DNA of 64,000 bases from Vandiemenella viatica. Taxonomy: Eukaryota > Arthropoda > Insecta > Orthoptera > Morabidae. Of this stretch, positions 1 through 10,984 are shown in pieces. Below the pieces are notes generated by a model, which saw only the letters and a list, made by a program, of their open reading frames with translations, had not been told where the DNA came from and searched no databases. Made by a program: the position numbers and the translations under genes. Position 1 is the first letter of the stretch. Each line of letters opens with the position of its first letter. The DNA lies in assembly GCA_031002005.1 (NCBI GenBank), contig JARYHS010008074.1, forward strand, positions 183,606,494 through 183,670,493, read 5' to 3'.

Positions 1-534
1 CTAGATACTCACACTTTAAATAAAGTTCTCGTCACTGAAAGGGACCATCCGCCCCCGGTCGATGAAATATTACAAAGCTTACAAAATAAAAAAATTGTAA
101 CTTCTTTGGATTTAACTGCATCTTATTGGCAAATTCCAATTGCAGAAACATCCAGGAAATATACTGTATTCTTGTACCAAGGCCGGAGTTACCATTTCCG
201 AGTTTTGCCATTCAGCCAGAATAATGCAGTCGCGAATTTTATCCGTGATTTGGATCAAGTCCTTGGTAAGGAATTATTGAGCAAAGTACAGGTATACATC
301 AATGATATATTAATTGCAAGCTCAACCATTGAGGAACATTGGTTTACATTAAAAGAAGTATTAACCGGCTTAAAGAGAGGGGGGATGACTATTAAAGTGA
401 AGAAGTGTGTTTTTCTGACAAGCAAAATTGAAGTTTTGGGTCATACTATTACCCCATCAGGAATAACTCCCAATGAGGAAAAGTTTAATGCTATCAAGAA
501 TTTACCAGACCACAAAACAAGGGACAACTGTTGA
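1..534 (+). pseudogene. Ty3/gypsy reverse transcriptase remnant
   Basis: The frame is open from the first base of the window. It carries recognisable gypsy RT blocks: LNKVLV near the start, then SLDLTASYWQIPI, then the thumb-side GHTITPSGITPNEEKF. The palm motif that is normally YxDD reads YINDIL, so one catalytic aspartate is lost. A stop follows at 532-534, and the fold-connecting segment continues in another frame. In an intact element this domain copies the element RNA inside a virus-like particle. The true protein begins before the window. I see a dead, frameshifted retrotransposon copy, not a host gene. The family call is firm; the clade is not determined. Confidence 0.9.
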
Positions 535-1181
535 GTTTCCATGGACTTTGTAATTATTATCGTAAATTCATCAGAGGTTAAAAATTGAACAGCCCACATT
601 TTTGGAAACTGAAGAAAAAGAATGCACATTGGGACTGGACTGAGCATTGTGAAGAAGATTTTCAAGAAGTGAAAAGTAGTTTATTAAAGAAAGTACATCT
701 AAGTGCCCCGGATTGAAATGGCCTGGGTGTGGAGATCTTCCAAGAAATAGCCAAGGGAGATGAAATAATAATAAAACCTCTCGCTTTTGCTAGCCAGATT
801 CTAAACCAGTCGGAACACAATTATTGTGTTACTCAGAAGGAAGCTCTGGCTATTGTTTGGACCTTCCAAAAGTTTCGATACCTCCTTCTGGGCAGGAAGG
901 TCATAGCACATACTGACCACAAGGCACTGTCATTTTTGAAGAAGTGTAAATTTGTCCATGGCAGGTTGGCAAGATGGAACTTACTACTCCAGCAATATGA
1001 CTTTGAGTATATTCCAGGAAAGGAAAATTGTGTAGCAGATGCCTTGTCAAGGTTACCAGTAGGTTTAGAAGAAAGTGAGTCAGCAATGTCAATAGGGAAA
1101 GAAGCTCACATATTTTACATTAAGGGAGTGGACGGAGAAAAGGAGGTTAAACATTGCCTGGAGTTCATGAAAAAGGAGTAA
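535..1181 (+). pseudogene. Gypsy pol tether and RNase H remnant
   Basis: After the RT stop, the tether (GLCNYYRKFIRG, then HWDWTEHCEEDF) reads in a shifted frame to about 715. From 729 to 1181 the RNase H-like domain follows, with LAFASQILNQSEHNY, TQKEALAIVW, HTDHKAL and DFEYIPGKENCVADALSRLP. These are standard Ty3/gypsy motifs, with acidic residues in TQKEAL, TDH and VADALSR. In a live element this domain removes RNA from the RNA-DNA hybrid. Stops at about 714 and 1181 break the polyprotein. It lies directly between the RT and integrase remnants in normal gypsy order. Confidence 0.88.
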
Positions 1182-1312
1182 GAAAAGGACCCCCATATAA
1201 GGGAGTTATTAGACAAGTTAATTGAGAGTGACCCACAGTTTAAGTTACACAAATACACAGTGTAATTTTATTCAGAAGAAACCACGAAGCTAGTTCAGAG
1301 TGGAAAGTATGG

Positions 1313-1795
1313 GTGCCAGAAAACTATGTGGACCATTTTATTAAGCAACATCATCTTAGTTATGGCCATTATGGTATAAAAATGTGTCATATTATTATGA
1401 AGGAAACTTTGTATTTCCCTAATATGTCTCAGCAGATACAGCAGGTAGTTTCTCATTGTGTTCTGATAACGTCAGGAGCGCCGGGGAAATGCAGAGTGTG
1501 ATCCCTTATAAACCACATGAACTAGTCGCTTTAGATATCTTCGCACCACTGCCTACATCCCGTGAGAGAGTAACTCAAATTTGTGCTGTCATGGACATCT
1601 TCTCAAAATATATAAAGTTGTACCCACTCAAGAGGGCCACAGCCAAAGTAATCTGTTCAAAGTTTGCTCATGTAGGAAAACCTGACAAAGTGTTGACAGA
1701 CAATGGACCCTAGTTCGCAAGTAAAGCCTGGACTGAATGCTTTAAAGAGTTGAGTATTGAAACAGTTAAGATGTCTTTCTACCATCCAAAAGGTA
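1313..1795 (+). pseudogene. Gypsy integrase remnant (zinc finger and start of core)
   Basis: An HHCC-type region (HHLSYGHYGIKM followed by decayed cysteines) leads into an integrase core. The core has LVALDIFAPLP with the first catalytic aspartate, VMDIFSKYIKLYPL, and VLTDNGP with the second aspartate at about 1700-1710. A stop falls just after the second motif. Reading then continues to SFYHPK at about 1793, where homology ends abruptly at the LTR-like block. The region that should carry the catalytic glutamate and the C-terminus is absent. The reading changes frame at least once, so the copy is non-functional. Confidence 0.85.
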
Positions 1796-1796
1796 G

Positions 1797-2340
1797 ATTG
1801 AGAACTGGCTGTACTATTTGTAATACCACCGTGTGGATGTTAAATTTCCCACTGGTCAGTGGAAATACTGTAGAGGACCCCGGAGCGCATACTGGCTACC
1901 GGAAGTCGGTTAAGAATGCCCGCGAACCCGATATGTGGCACCAGGAGTCTTCTAAGAGCGGCCATGCTCATTGGGCATGTAATCCATGTGTGAGTTTTTC
2001 TCGAAGAGTCCTTTTAATGTTGAACTGTTTTTGGTTATTGTTTTGTAAATGCGAGTGTGATTTGTAAGAATTGTTAATGTGAACCATTCAAACTAAGAAT
2101 TCTGCAACCTTTGGGTGTATATATAGAACTCTGATGAACTGTATTGAAGTGTCACGCTAATTGTGACATCAAAAATATACAGTTAATTTCTTTTATTATA
2201 AATGTATCAATTAATGTTTTGCATGAGGGATGTGAATTAATCATCAAGGCACCATTTATTAGATCACGTATATGGAATGCATTAATTAGTTTGACGTGTT
2301 TAAGAGATGTGATTTGGAAAGCATGAATTGACTTGTTCGT
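1797..2340 (+). repeat. LTR-like block adjoining gypsy integrase
   Basis: This block is clearly related to 22036-22595. Both contain GATGTTAAATTTCCC, GGCTACCGGAAG, CCCGCGAACCC, TGTTGAACT and AATGCGAGTGT in the same order, and both then have a TATA-like ATATATA stretch. The 22-kb copy has TG...CA ends and a 4-bp target duplication, so it is a solo LTR; this block is therefore probably also an LTR. It begins where the integrase reading stops. Either it is the 3' LTR of the same gypsy copy after an internal deletion, or a separate LTR lodged in it. The right boundary near 2340 is uncertain. Confidence 0.65.
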
Positions 2341-2890
2341 CAGGGTCGTTTGCTGGGCTTGTGGACGCGGTAGGTGAACGCACTCAACACATCAGTCTCA
2401 CAATACCGTGAAGTTGGCGTCTGCGACGGCAGCTGTAGGCAGGTTCGTGGAGGTGCTTCTTGCTGTGAGACTGCGCGAAGTCAGTCAGCTCCACTTGAGG
2501 TCGGCGTTGTGTTCAACGCCCGGTCGATGCTGTCTGGAGTAGCTGCACCAAGTAACTTGGACGAGAGATGGTCGACGCGGTCTGGCAGCAAACCTGGTCC
2601 TTGGAAAGCTCTTCCAGCAGGAGCGCGAACTCACACTCCCGTATTTTTGCACGTCCGTCCATGCGTACAACCACGAGGTACCTCTCTCTGTCCTCTCCAC
2701 GAGTCCCTACGCCACCCCTCCGCCTAGCGGTCCAGCGGATTAGGGGAAATACGACGGGTAGCCACATTCCTTGGATGACAGCTACCTGTCTGCATCTAGC
2801 TGCAGCCTCACAAATCTGTTAGGAAACTTACGTGGTGCAACTTACTATATCTGCACACGACTGTAATGTGTGACATCACAGTATGATCAA
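2341..2890. other. GC-rich, CpG-containing stretch without recognised gene
   Basis: This stretch is strikingly richer in G+C and CpG than its AT-rich surroundings. It has overlapping open frames on both strands (2374-2727 +, 2513-2767 -), but none shows a motif I recognise, and long frames are expected by chance in GC-rich DNA. It could be an untranslated or regulatory part of the neighbouring LTR element, or part of an unidentified element. Confidence 0.35.
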
Positions 2891-2924
2891 GACTGGTGAA
2901 AGTTTCAAATATTGATCTGGAACT

Positions 2925-3310
2925 TGGAAATAACTTTTTTTAAAAAACTGTATCTGTGGAACACAGCACTTTATGGTAGTGAAGCATGGACTTTAGGAAT
3001 ACCAAAAAGAAATAACATTGAAGCATTTGATATGTGGTGCTACAGAAGAATGCTGAAAATTAAGACAATGAACAAGTTTTGCAAATGAAGGGAGAAGAAA
3101 GAAGTTTGTGGAAGAAGCTTACAGAAAGAAGAGACAGGCTGGTAGGTAATACTTTGAGACATGCTGGATTGATTAATTTGTTAGTGGAGGAACACAGATA
3201 ATTGAGGACATGGTTGTAAGGGATATGCTTAGATAAAGAGGTTAGCACAAGATAGGAAGGGATGGAGAATTAAATCAAACCAGTTGAAGGACTGATGACA
3301 GCCAAAAAAA
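2925..3310 (+). pseudogene. LINE reverse transcriptase C-terminal fragment
   Basis: The plus strand reads TALYGSEAWTL, then FDMWCYRRMLKI, then KLTERRDRLVGNTLRHAG. This is the usual order of the region downstream of the RT in many insect non-LTR retrotransposons. Stops and shifts are frequent. The fragment ends in GATGACAGCC followed by an A-run at 3305-3313, which looks like the element's 3' end. Everything upstream of the C-terminal region is missing, as in a 5'-truncated insertion. Confidence 0.7.
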
Positions 3311-3349
3311 AAACTAATGCCACATCAAGTAATTAAGTAATTAGATTTT

Positions 3350-4295
3350 TTAATGACAAGTTTAAACATTCTAATATGTATCTTAAAAGCTGATGAGACC
3401 CAAATATAAGTTCCGCAGAAATTGTTAAGTATATTATGAACATTTTTCATAACGACAGACCACATTCTCACTACAATGATAGCTGTCAGTAAACATTTAC
3501 CATGTAATTAAATACATGTGGATGTGGTCTGCTAAATCATATGAATTAAACTCAATATCGCTACGAAAAAATTTTGTCAGAGGCACCTTCTACCATCCAC
3601 CTGATGCTGAGAAAACTGTCAGCAATGTGTTAATAAATAATATCATTCATCGTTTTTAGGATCATGCTATAATACTAGGAGGTGATCTCAACCTGCCTTA
3701 TATCAACTGTAATAATTACGTTCATGTTACTGGTGGCAGGGATAAGGAAGTGTCTGTAGTAATTCTTGAACTGTTCTTATAACATCATCTTTCTGGAACT
3801 GGTTACACAACCAAGGCGGTGTCATAATAGTAATGAAAACTTTTAGATCTTATGGTTACCAATAGGCAACAATTATTCACTGGCATTTCAATGATCGAAG
3901 GATTAAGCGATCAGAAAGCAATAATTGCAAATGTATAACTGAGTGCAAAAAGGGAAAATAATGTATTATGTACAGATTCGATAAGGCCCCAAAGGAGTAT
4001 TTTAGAACCTAGCTGAGAAGTAATTATAATATTTTCAAATTAATAAGAAGCACCATTGAAGAGATGTGGCATCATTTTATATGTGTAGTGAGGGAAGATA
4101 TGGACATACATATACCGAAATGGAAAATAAACAAGGCGAATGATCCACTATAGTATATGAGTGAAGTTGAAAGATTACTCAAAAAGTAAAGGAGGATACT
4201 TGCATGCTCAAGAACGATTGGGCATTCTAGTGACTTAGAAATCTTAGCTGAATGTGATACATGAGGGCTCTAATGTTTGTTTGTTTGGTTTTGTT

Positions 4296-4358
<63 letters not shown>

Positions 4359-5318
4359 AACTTTCTAAGAGCCTCACAGAAAACCCAAATAAATCTTTAT
4401 TGTATGTATGAAAAGTCACTTGTAGTGACAGCAATATGCCACTACTAATTCACAATGGATTTGAGGTTAATGAAAGCTGCAACAAAGCTAATGTACTTAA
4501 CACAGAAGTCAAAAATTCATTTCATGGTTAAAATAAGGGAAACCTACCCATTTTCCCACATCATGTGGAGATGGATTCATTACAAATAGATATTGCAGGA
4601 ATTGTAGAGCAAATTAGAGCTTCTGAATTGGGGGAAAGTGCAGGGTCTTGATGGAATTCCAGAAATAATATTTTCAGAGTACACAGCGGAAGTCTAACCA
4701 TTTCCATCTATACTGTAAATTCTTAGAAGAGAAAAAAGTACCTTCAGACTGGAAAATAGCATAGGTACCTCTGATTTTCAAGAAAGGAGATTGTAGAAAG
4801 CCTAGGAACTGCCAATGAAGATCTATACCATCTCTTTGCAGTTGAGTTGTGGAGTATTCTATACGCTTGAACATTATGAATTTTCTAGAAGAAAACAAAT
4901 TGGTTACACCAAACCAACGAGGTTTTCAGGAAAAAAGGTCATTTGAAATACACCTGGTGCTATTTATGCATGATGTAGTGAAAGTTATTGATGCAGCATC
5001 ACAAATTGATGCAATTGTTTTATTTTTTAGAAAGCGTTGTCTCTGTGCCATTCAACTGCCTTTTAAGAGTCAATCATATGATGTATGGATCACCTTTGTG
5101 AATGGATAAGACATTTTCTAACTGATTGGTTGCATCATGTTGTCATTTGCAGAGAAACCTCTTCCAATTTAGATGTTACAGCAGGCGTCCCGCAAGGAAG
5201 TGTAACAAAGGCCACTATTTTTCTTAATCTTTATAAATGAAATCGCAGACAATGCAAATAGCAGTTTGATATTGTTTGCTGATGATGCCATAATCTACAG
5301 GGGAGTAATGACACTCTT
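3350..5318 (+). pseudogene. Old copy of the CR1-type LINE (endonuclease and RT)
   Basis: This is a diverged copy of the LINE at 21227-26852. Matching stretches run in the same order: 3405-3460 with about 24183-24230, 3580-3740 with 24380-24540 (FYHPPD, LGGDLNLPYI, YVHVTGG), 4060-4200 with 24860-25010, 4360-4430 with 25105-25180, 4540-5110 with 25300-25880, and 5160-5310 with 25920-26075. Homology stops just after the FADD-equivalent (LLFADDAIIYRG). Many stops, indels and a 60-base T tract interrupt it. It is far older than the 21-26 kb copy. The remainder of the RT and the tail are absent, replaced by the fold-back that starts at 5362. Confidence 0.85.
4297..4356 (+). repeat. Poly(T) tract, 60 bases
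   Basis: An uninterrupted run of T lies inside the old CR1-type LINE copy and replaces a stretch of coding sequence. It is preceded by a T/G-rich run (TTTGTTTGTTTGG), which suggests slippage growth or a collapsed poly(A) of a minus-strand insertion. The exact length is likely unreliable in the assembly. Confidence 0.95.
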
Positions 5319-5361
5319 AGAACAGAGACTTTCCCAGTATATAATTACAATGAAGTCTTCA

Positions 5362-5846
5362 TGGATGAACTGCTGGATTGTGTTGTGAAAACACGATATT
5401 TTGACAACTAGCTCACTCATCTTCCTCAGGTGCAAAAACATGTGTACTGGTCAGCTGACCAACAGATAGTGAGACAGCTGCACTTCCTTATATACCCAAT
5501 GGCTCTGTTCACCGCTGGCACCTGGCGGTTGGCTGCCAGTGGGCGTGCCTGTAGATCTTCGACCGCTGGACATAGGTACCACCTTGTCCATCTGCCACCA
5601 TAGACGACTCGATATTAGGCTTTATGGCCTGCATTGAAGATCTACAACCATGCCCAGTGGTAGCCAGCCACTGGGTGCAGGCCGCAGACAGAGCAGTTGT
5701 GTATATAAGGAAGTGCGGCACCTGAGCTGCCTCAATTTATGTCAGTCAGCTGACCAGTACTGATGTTTTCGCACCTGAGGAAGAATGACAGAGCTAATCG
5801 TCAAAATATTGTGTTTTCACCACACAATCTGATGGTACACCCATCC
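5362..5846. mobile_element. Fold-back made of Penelope-like tail sequence
   Basis: The left half is matched in reverse complement by the right half across nearly the whole element. The left arm has GTGTTGTGAAAACACGATAT, TCTTCCTCAGGTGC, TACTGGTCAGCTGAC, CACTTCCTTATATAC and TGTAGATCTTC. The right arm carries the reverse complements in mirrored order, with a centre near 5600. The outer end resembles the terminal segment at 51290-52232, which there adjoins PLE GIY-YIG coding sequence. I therefore infer two PLE 3' tails joined head to head. Inverted terminal repeats are known for Penelope-like elements. It lies exactly between the CR1-type remnant and the tandem array. Confidence 0.7.
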
Positions 5847-5849
5847 AAA

Positions 5850-7480
5850 TAAGGTTTTTAACGAAAGAAAATTTGGAAAAGTTGCCCAGAAAAATGGAAA
5901 ATTCATGAAAAACTGAAAGTAGTTTTTTGTATGAACCAATTTGACTAAATTTTTTAAAGGTTTGTATTAGTCCAAATAATGTATTCAGAGTAATAAAAAA
6001 TTGGAAAAGTTACCCAGAAGATTAAAAATTGAGGAAAAACTGAAATTACTTTTTTCTAAGGACCAATTCGCCTAATTTTTTTTTTTTTTTAAATATTCAT
6101 AATAGTCCGAATAAGGTGTTAAGCAAAAGAAAAATTGGAAAAGTTGCCCAGAAAATTTGGAAAAAATAAAAGTACTTTTTTCTATGGACGTATTTTGTTA
6201 TTTTTTAGAAATGTTTTTAATATTCAAAATAAGGTCTTTAGAGAATGAATTGGAAAAGTTGCCTAGAAAATTTGAAAATTCAGAATTAACAGAAAGTACC
6301 TTTTTCTGTGGATCGATTTGTCTATTTTTTTTTTTTTTTTTTAATTTTCACTGTAGTCCAATTAAGGTTTTTAGAGAAAGAAAAATTGGAAAAGTTGTGT
6401 GGAAAATTCAGGAAAAACTGAAAGAACTTTATTGTATATACCAATTTTGTTATTTTTAAAAAAATGTTGTTAATGGTCCGAATCTTGGCATTACATTTGA
6501 TAACAAGCTTCACAGGGCAGGACTCATTGGACAGGTGGTAGGAATGGTAGGAAAAGGTTTAAAAATTCTGCACTTCTTAGAGAGAGTGATGAGAGGATGT
6601 ACGAGGGAAGTAAAGGAATTGGGTTACAAAACTTTCGTCAGACCATTGCTCGAATATGGTAGTGTAGTAGGGGACCCACATTTTGAGTATCAAATCCAGA
6701 AGTTGAGGAGGTGCAAAAAAGGCCTGCTAGATTTGTTTCTATCAAAATTATTGCAGGATGGAATCAGTAACAGATATGATACAAGACCTGGAATGGGATT
6801 CATTGCAAGACAGGAGGCGGGTGAAGAGGGTCATGGGAGTGTACAAGGTGTATACTGGTATGAGGCATGGAAAGATATTGCTGCAGGTATGAAAAGTAGT
6901 GCATGGAAGGGAAAAGATGACAATGAACACAAGCTGGCACTGGTTTTCAGGCACAAGGGTGTGGGAAGATTCTCTTTTTTAGGTAAGGGTGTCAGGGATT
7001 GTAATAAGTTACCAAGGGAAATGATGAATAATTTACCAAAAAACTTGAAAGAATTCAAAGTTAAAATTTGTAGAGGGAAAATGCAGGTGGTTGCAGGAGA
7101 AGGGGAAGATGGGTGTTTAAGGAAATTGTCACTGGAGAGTGTGCTCCATTGCAATTAAAATAAGATTTTAAACAAGGAAAAACTGAGAAAATTTCCCAGA
7201 AAATTTGGGAAGAAACTGAAAATATTTTTTTGTATGAACTGATTTGACAAATTTTTTTAAATTATTGTAATGGTCTGAATAAGATTTTTAGGAAAGAAAA
7301 GAAACTGATAAAGTTGCCCTAAAAATTTGTGAAAAACTGAAACTGCTTTTTTCCTATGAACCAATTTTGCTAAAAATGTTCATAATAGTCTGAATAAGAT
7401 TTTTAGGGAAAGATAAATAGTAAAATTTCCTGGTAAAATTGGAATTGAGAGTGCTTTTTTCTATTGGATTTTTGTAGGAA
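5850..7480 (+). repeat. Tandem array with ~128-bp degenerate monomers
   Basis: The phrase GGAAAAGTTGCCC or a close variant recurs at about 5875, 6003, 6137, 6251 and 6387, and again after the LINE at about 7175, 7306 and 7426. Each repeat is followed by AAACTGAAA, CTTTTTTCTATG and a GTCCGAATAAG-like segment. Spacing is about 114-136 bp. Monomers are diverged and AT-rich, with no coding potential. A LINE fragment is inserted at about 6484-7163, within a monomer right after GGTCCGAAT. Confidence 0.85.
6484..7163 (+). pseudogene. LINE 3' fragment inserted in the tandem array
   Basis: The sequence reads LGITFDNKLHRAG, GCTREVKELGYKTFVRPLLE, then FRHKGVGRFSFLGKGVRD and LPKNLKEFKVKICRG. These are C-terminal blocks of a CR1/jockey-like LINE ORF2. 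It ends in GTGCTCCATTGCAATTAAA. A second copy at 35886-36512 is closely similar and ends in the same sequence with an ATTAA-type short-repeat tail. The frame is almost open from 6535 to 7158, but the segment RRCKKGLLDLFLS shows a frameshift relative to the other copy. The insertion is 5'-truncated. Confidence 0.82.
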
Positions 7481-9184
7481 CTCAAGACCATAACTCATGA
7501 GTCGTACAATGGATATGGCTAATTATTTTATTTTCCTCATGCTCCCAAGATGTAATCAAATATTTTCTATCGAAAAAAAAAAAAGACTGCAAGATTTGGA
7601 GAAAACTCTGGAAAAATGCATTCCGTCCTAAATTAAAGTAAATTTACTCTCGCTTTTATTTTTGTGTTGTTTCGCAATCTGTCGAACAAATATAGTTATT
7701 TTATTTCTATTCCATTAATATTAATTAAGGACATGTGTTTGGTGATATGAAACAAGATATTACCTCAATTAGTCATGACAGCATGCTATCATCTGATGCA
7801 TAATAGATTTAATCCAGAGTTGAAAAGCGATGCATTGAGAAAATCAGTTCAAAAGAATGTTCCACCATTGAATCAGCTACAAAAATATGCTCATGTAAGA
7901 TGTGAATGATGGAATTAGAAGGAATTTCTTCTTGGACGCTTCAATGTGACTGAAAAAAAAACTTTTTTGATCTTGTTAATTTTGGCAAAAATTCACTTGC
8001 AGAATGAAATTGCACTTGCTTAATCAAGAATTGCAGCTACAATGTTGAAAAGCAGTCAAACAGATCATTCAGCATTCAAGTTGCCGTTGAAATGCAAATC
8101 AATGAAACTCCAACATGCAACCTTTCAAATAACTGTGTGATTGCCAAAGTTCAGCAGCATTGCAAATTGATCGTTTGAGATTAACGTATAATGGCATATA
8201 AAAAGTCTTTGGAGGCATTAGACTGAACAAAGCAAGATCTATGAAACAATCAAAACAGGTTAGGTGGTGTGATGATCTAAACTGAATTAAAACGCCTCGA
8301 GATTCATTGAGATTTCAAATTTAATGGAAGAAAATAAATCATTTGATTAACATGAAATTCTGACTTAATTTAATTGTGACATAAATTTTGGAACAAAACC
8401 ACATGGTTCCAAGTCGATCACATTCCAGGCACATCACACATTTCCAGCATTTCAGTGGTGTGCTTCTAATAGAATTCATCTTGCATGTAAAATTTCCCAT
8501 TGGGATAGTTCTGAATGTACTCCTCCTCAAATTGAATAATCATGGACTCAATCATTAATAAATACAATGAACACTTAGAATTATGTATTTTCCTCATTTT
8601 TACTTTGTTTACACATTTTCAACAGTTACTCACAAATTTATCACAAACAATTTAATTGAAATTTGGACAGGACAACGTCTGTCAGGTCAACTATACATAT
8701 ATATTAAACATTAGGTAAGTATAAAAACCACTGCTTACCATAGAAGAGGATTCCTGCGGCATTGTTACACGAAAAAAACAACACGAACACACATAGAATA
8801 TAATTTTCGAGCCCACGGCTCTTCATCAGTAGGAGTGAGAAGCCTCCACGCTGGCAGCTGGCAGCAAAGACAAAAAGTATAAAATAAAAATTAATTTTTA
8901 CAACTGAATATTGCAGAAGGTATAATAGATGTAATTAGTTCTTTTTTAGAAATTCTTAATGGAGTAGGAGTTGCCAACAAGGTAATCTCTCAGTTATTCT
9001 TTAAATATATCTTTGTTGTCTACTTAGAGAGGGGCCTGTGCAGAGTATCAAATTGGGTAGGTTCAATATGTAGAAGAGACATATTAAATGAGCCAGGCTC
9101 TTAAATACTTGCATTTCCCAACAATATCGCCTCCATGGACCTCATACAGTGCAGACATAAAAAAATATTCATAGTTTTGTGAAG
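7481..9184. other. No recognised gene; possible PLE tail at 8715-8850
   Basis: The region is AT-rich with no motif-bearing frame. At 8715-8850 the phrase ACACGAACACACATAGAATA, then TTTTCGAGCCCACGGCTCTTCATCAG, resembles in layout (not in exact sequence) the terminal segments of PLE fragments elsewhere in the window. That link is weak. Confidence 0.3.
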
Positions 9185-10085
9185 TTGTGCCTGCTTAAGA
9201 CACGATGAATTTAAACACTGGTGTGCAAAATTTAAGGATGAAAGAAACCAATATAGTTGACAACTGGTGAATGGTCATTGATGCATGTAGACGTGCTGCA
9301 ATAAGTTTCCCCACTGCATCCCACTGGTACTTGACAGGATTTATGTCAGGGAAATGGGCAATATAGTCCATTTGTCTAATATCCTAACATTTGAAGGCAA
9401 ACTCCACCTATGCTGTTTCATGTGTTGCGGATTGTTATCCTTAAAAATAAAGTCCGGGCCAAATGGGCTCCTGAAAAAACACACATGGGGAGAGAGTACA
9501 GTGTTGCAATAACATCAACTAGTGAGTGTATCACATTAAAGGATTTGAAGGTTGGTATGCTCAAGCAACATTATGTTCCCTACACCATAACACTTGAACC
9601 ACCAAAACTTTCATGTTTGACTATATTGCTATGTGTTCCCAGCTCTCACCAGATGTGGGTACATCCAGAATCACTACTCAGACAGAATCTGCTCTTACAT
9701 GACTCCTCTTCTCAGCAGTTCAGTCCTGATGCTCTTGGCACCATCACAAATGGTGTCCAATACGCAGATGTCAATGGAACACAATGTAATGGTTGTCGGA
9801 CAAAAAGACCAACCCCATGCAGTTGCAGTTCCACTATGGAATGGGAGGCAGCGTGACTTGCAGTTCTTTTAAATGTGGTTCCATTAGCAGCCACTGTTTG
9901 ATGCAGGTCCTTCTTGCCTGTTGCACAATGTAGTGGCCAGATCATTCTACTCCTTTGGAGGCATCAAAATACTGTCTCCCAGACTCGTAATGAAGAACAC
10001 CACTACAGTGTACCATAACAGTACGCTGATTGAGACACGGTGTCTTATCCCATTCCTAGTGTTGATACTTTAATCGTGCTGACCT
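9185..10085 (-). pseudogene. Decayed Tc1-type transposase
   Basis: Read on the minus strand, fragments in several frames keep the order of a Tc1-like transposase. There is a CCHICVRAGNT-like part near 9640, FRSPFGPDFIFKDNN (the second catalytic aspartate region) near 9440, then a remnant of the proline-rich SPDxNPxEHxWD block and WDAVGK-like residues near 9310-9390. Stops and shifts are frequent and I could not define terminal inverted repeats. The call rests on block order rather than on any intact domain. Confidence 0.55.
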
Positions 10086-10984
10086 CACGCCATATTATGT
10101 CCAGCTTTCTATGCACGTGTGGGAAACCTCTGTCAATATGCTACCATTTTATTCCATTCATTTCCATCAAGTAGTTAATATGATATGCAACTTTATCTAT
10201 CTCGTTCTTAAGTTTAGAACAGTGTATTTTAATTATTTCAATTGCCTTTGAGAGTGCTAACATATCAATGCCATTACATTTACCCACAGGTGAATGTATT
10301 TAAATTTCTTTTATGACTTCCAAAGTTATGTAGCCAACAACAACATTAATAGAATCCAAAGAGTAGGGTGCCTAGCTTTGATGTAGAGTGATATTTGGCA
10401 ACTGTCTGTTCTGTTTACAAGCAGATGATCATTTATTGCTCTATCCACCATTCATGTAAAGTCATTAGATATACCACAATATTTAAATTAGACTCTAATC
10501 TTTGAAACTTTAAAAGCCTCATCCAAATTGGTTCAATAGCTTTGTGTGGACAAAGAAAAGCCTTTGAAATAGATACTTGGATTTATAAATATATAATAAA
10601 GTGATACTAGTAGGGTGGTAAACAGTGTACGAGTAATTGCTTGCTGAAGGGGTAAAATGTAAATATCTTGGTGTACCATTTTGTCACAAACTCTGTTCAT
10701 CATGGACTTCATAAGGAGTCCTGAATCTAATGGAGATGAGCGAATGCACCATTAAGCTTAAGGGACCAGGATTCAAATTCTAGGTCACACCATAGTTGAA
10801 ATACAGTGTGATAGTTATGGAATCCACATTAGGGATAACAAATGCAGAAGTTTGAAATTATCACCTAACAAAATCTATACGTAATACAATAAATTATCTG
10901 GACATATCTTTAAAATATGGAATTGAATGCTAGATGTCATGACAGGTGGACCTGCAATTATGAAAGGCAGCAGAGAATATTGTG
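10086..10984. other. No recognised gene
   Basis: AT-rich sequence without a supported coding frame. Around 10755-10785 the stretch GGACCAGGATTCAAATTC faintly resembles a tRNA B box, but no SINE body is recognisable. Confidence 0.3.

Noticed and set aside
4254..4448. 64-codon frame with a long phenylalanine run
   Set aside because: Produced by the poly(T) tract inside a decayed LINE.
10720..10810. Additional SINE based on GGACCAGGATTCAAATTC
   Set aside because: Only a weak B-box-like string; no recognisable head, body, tail or duplications.
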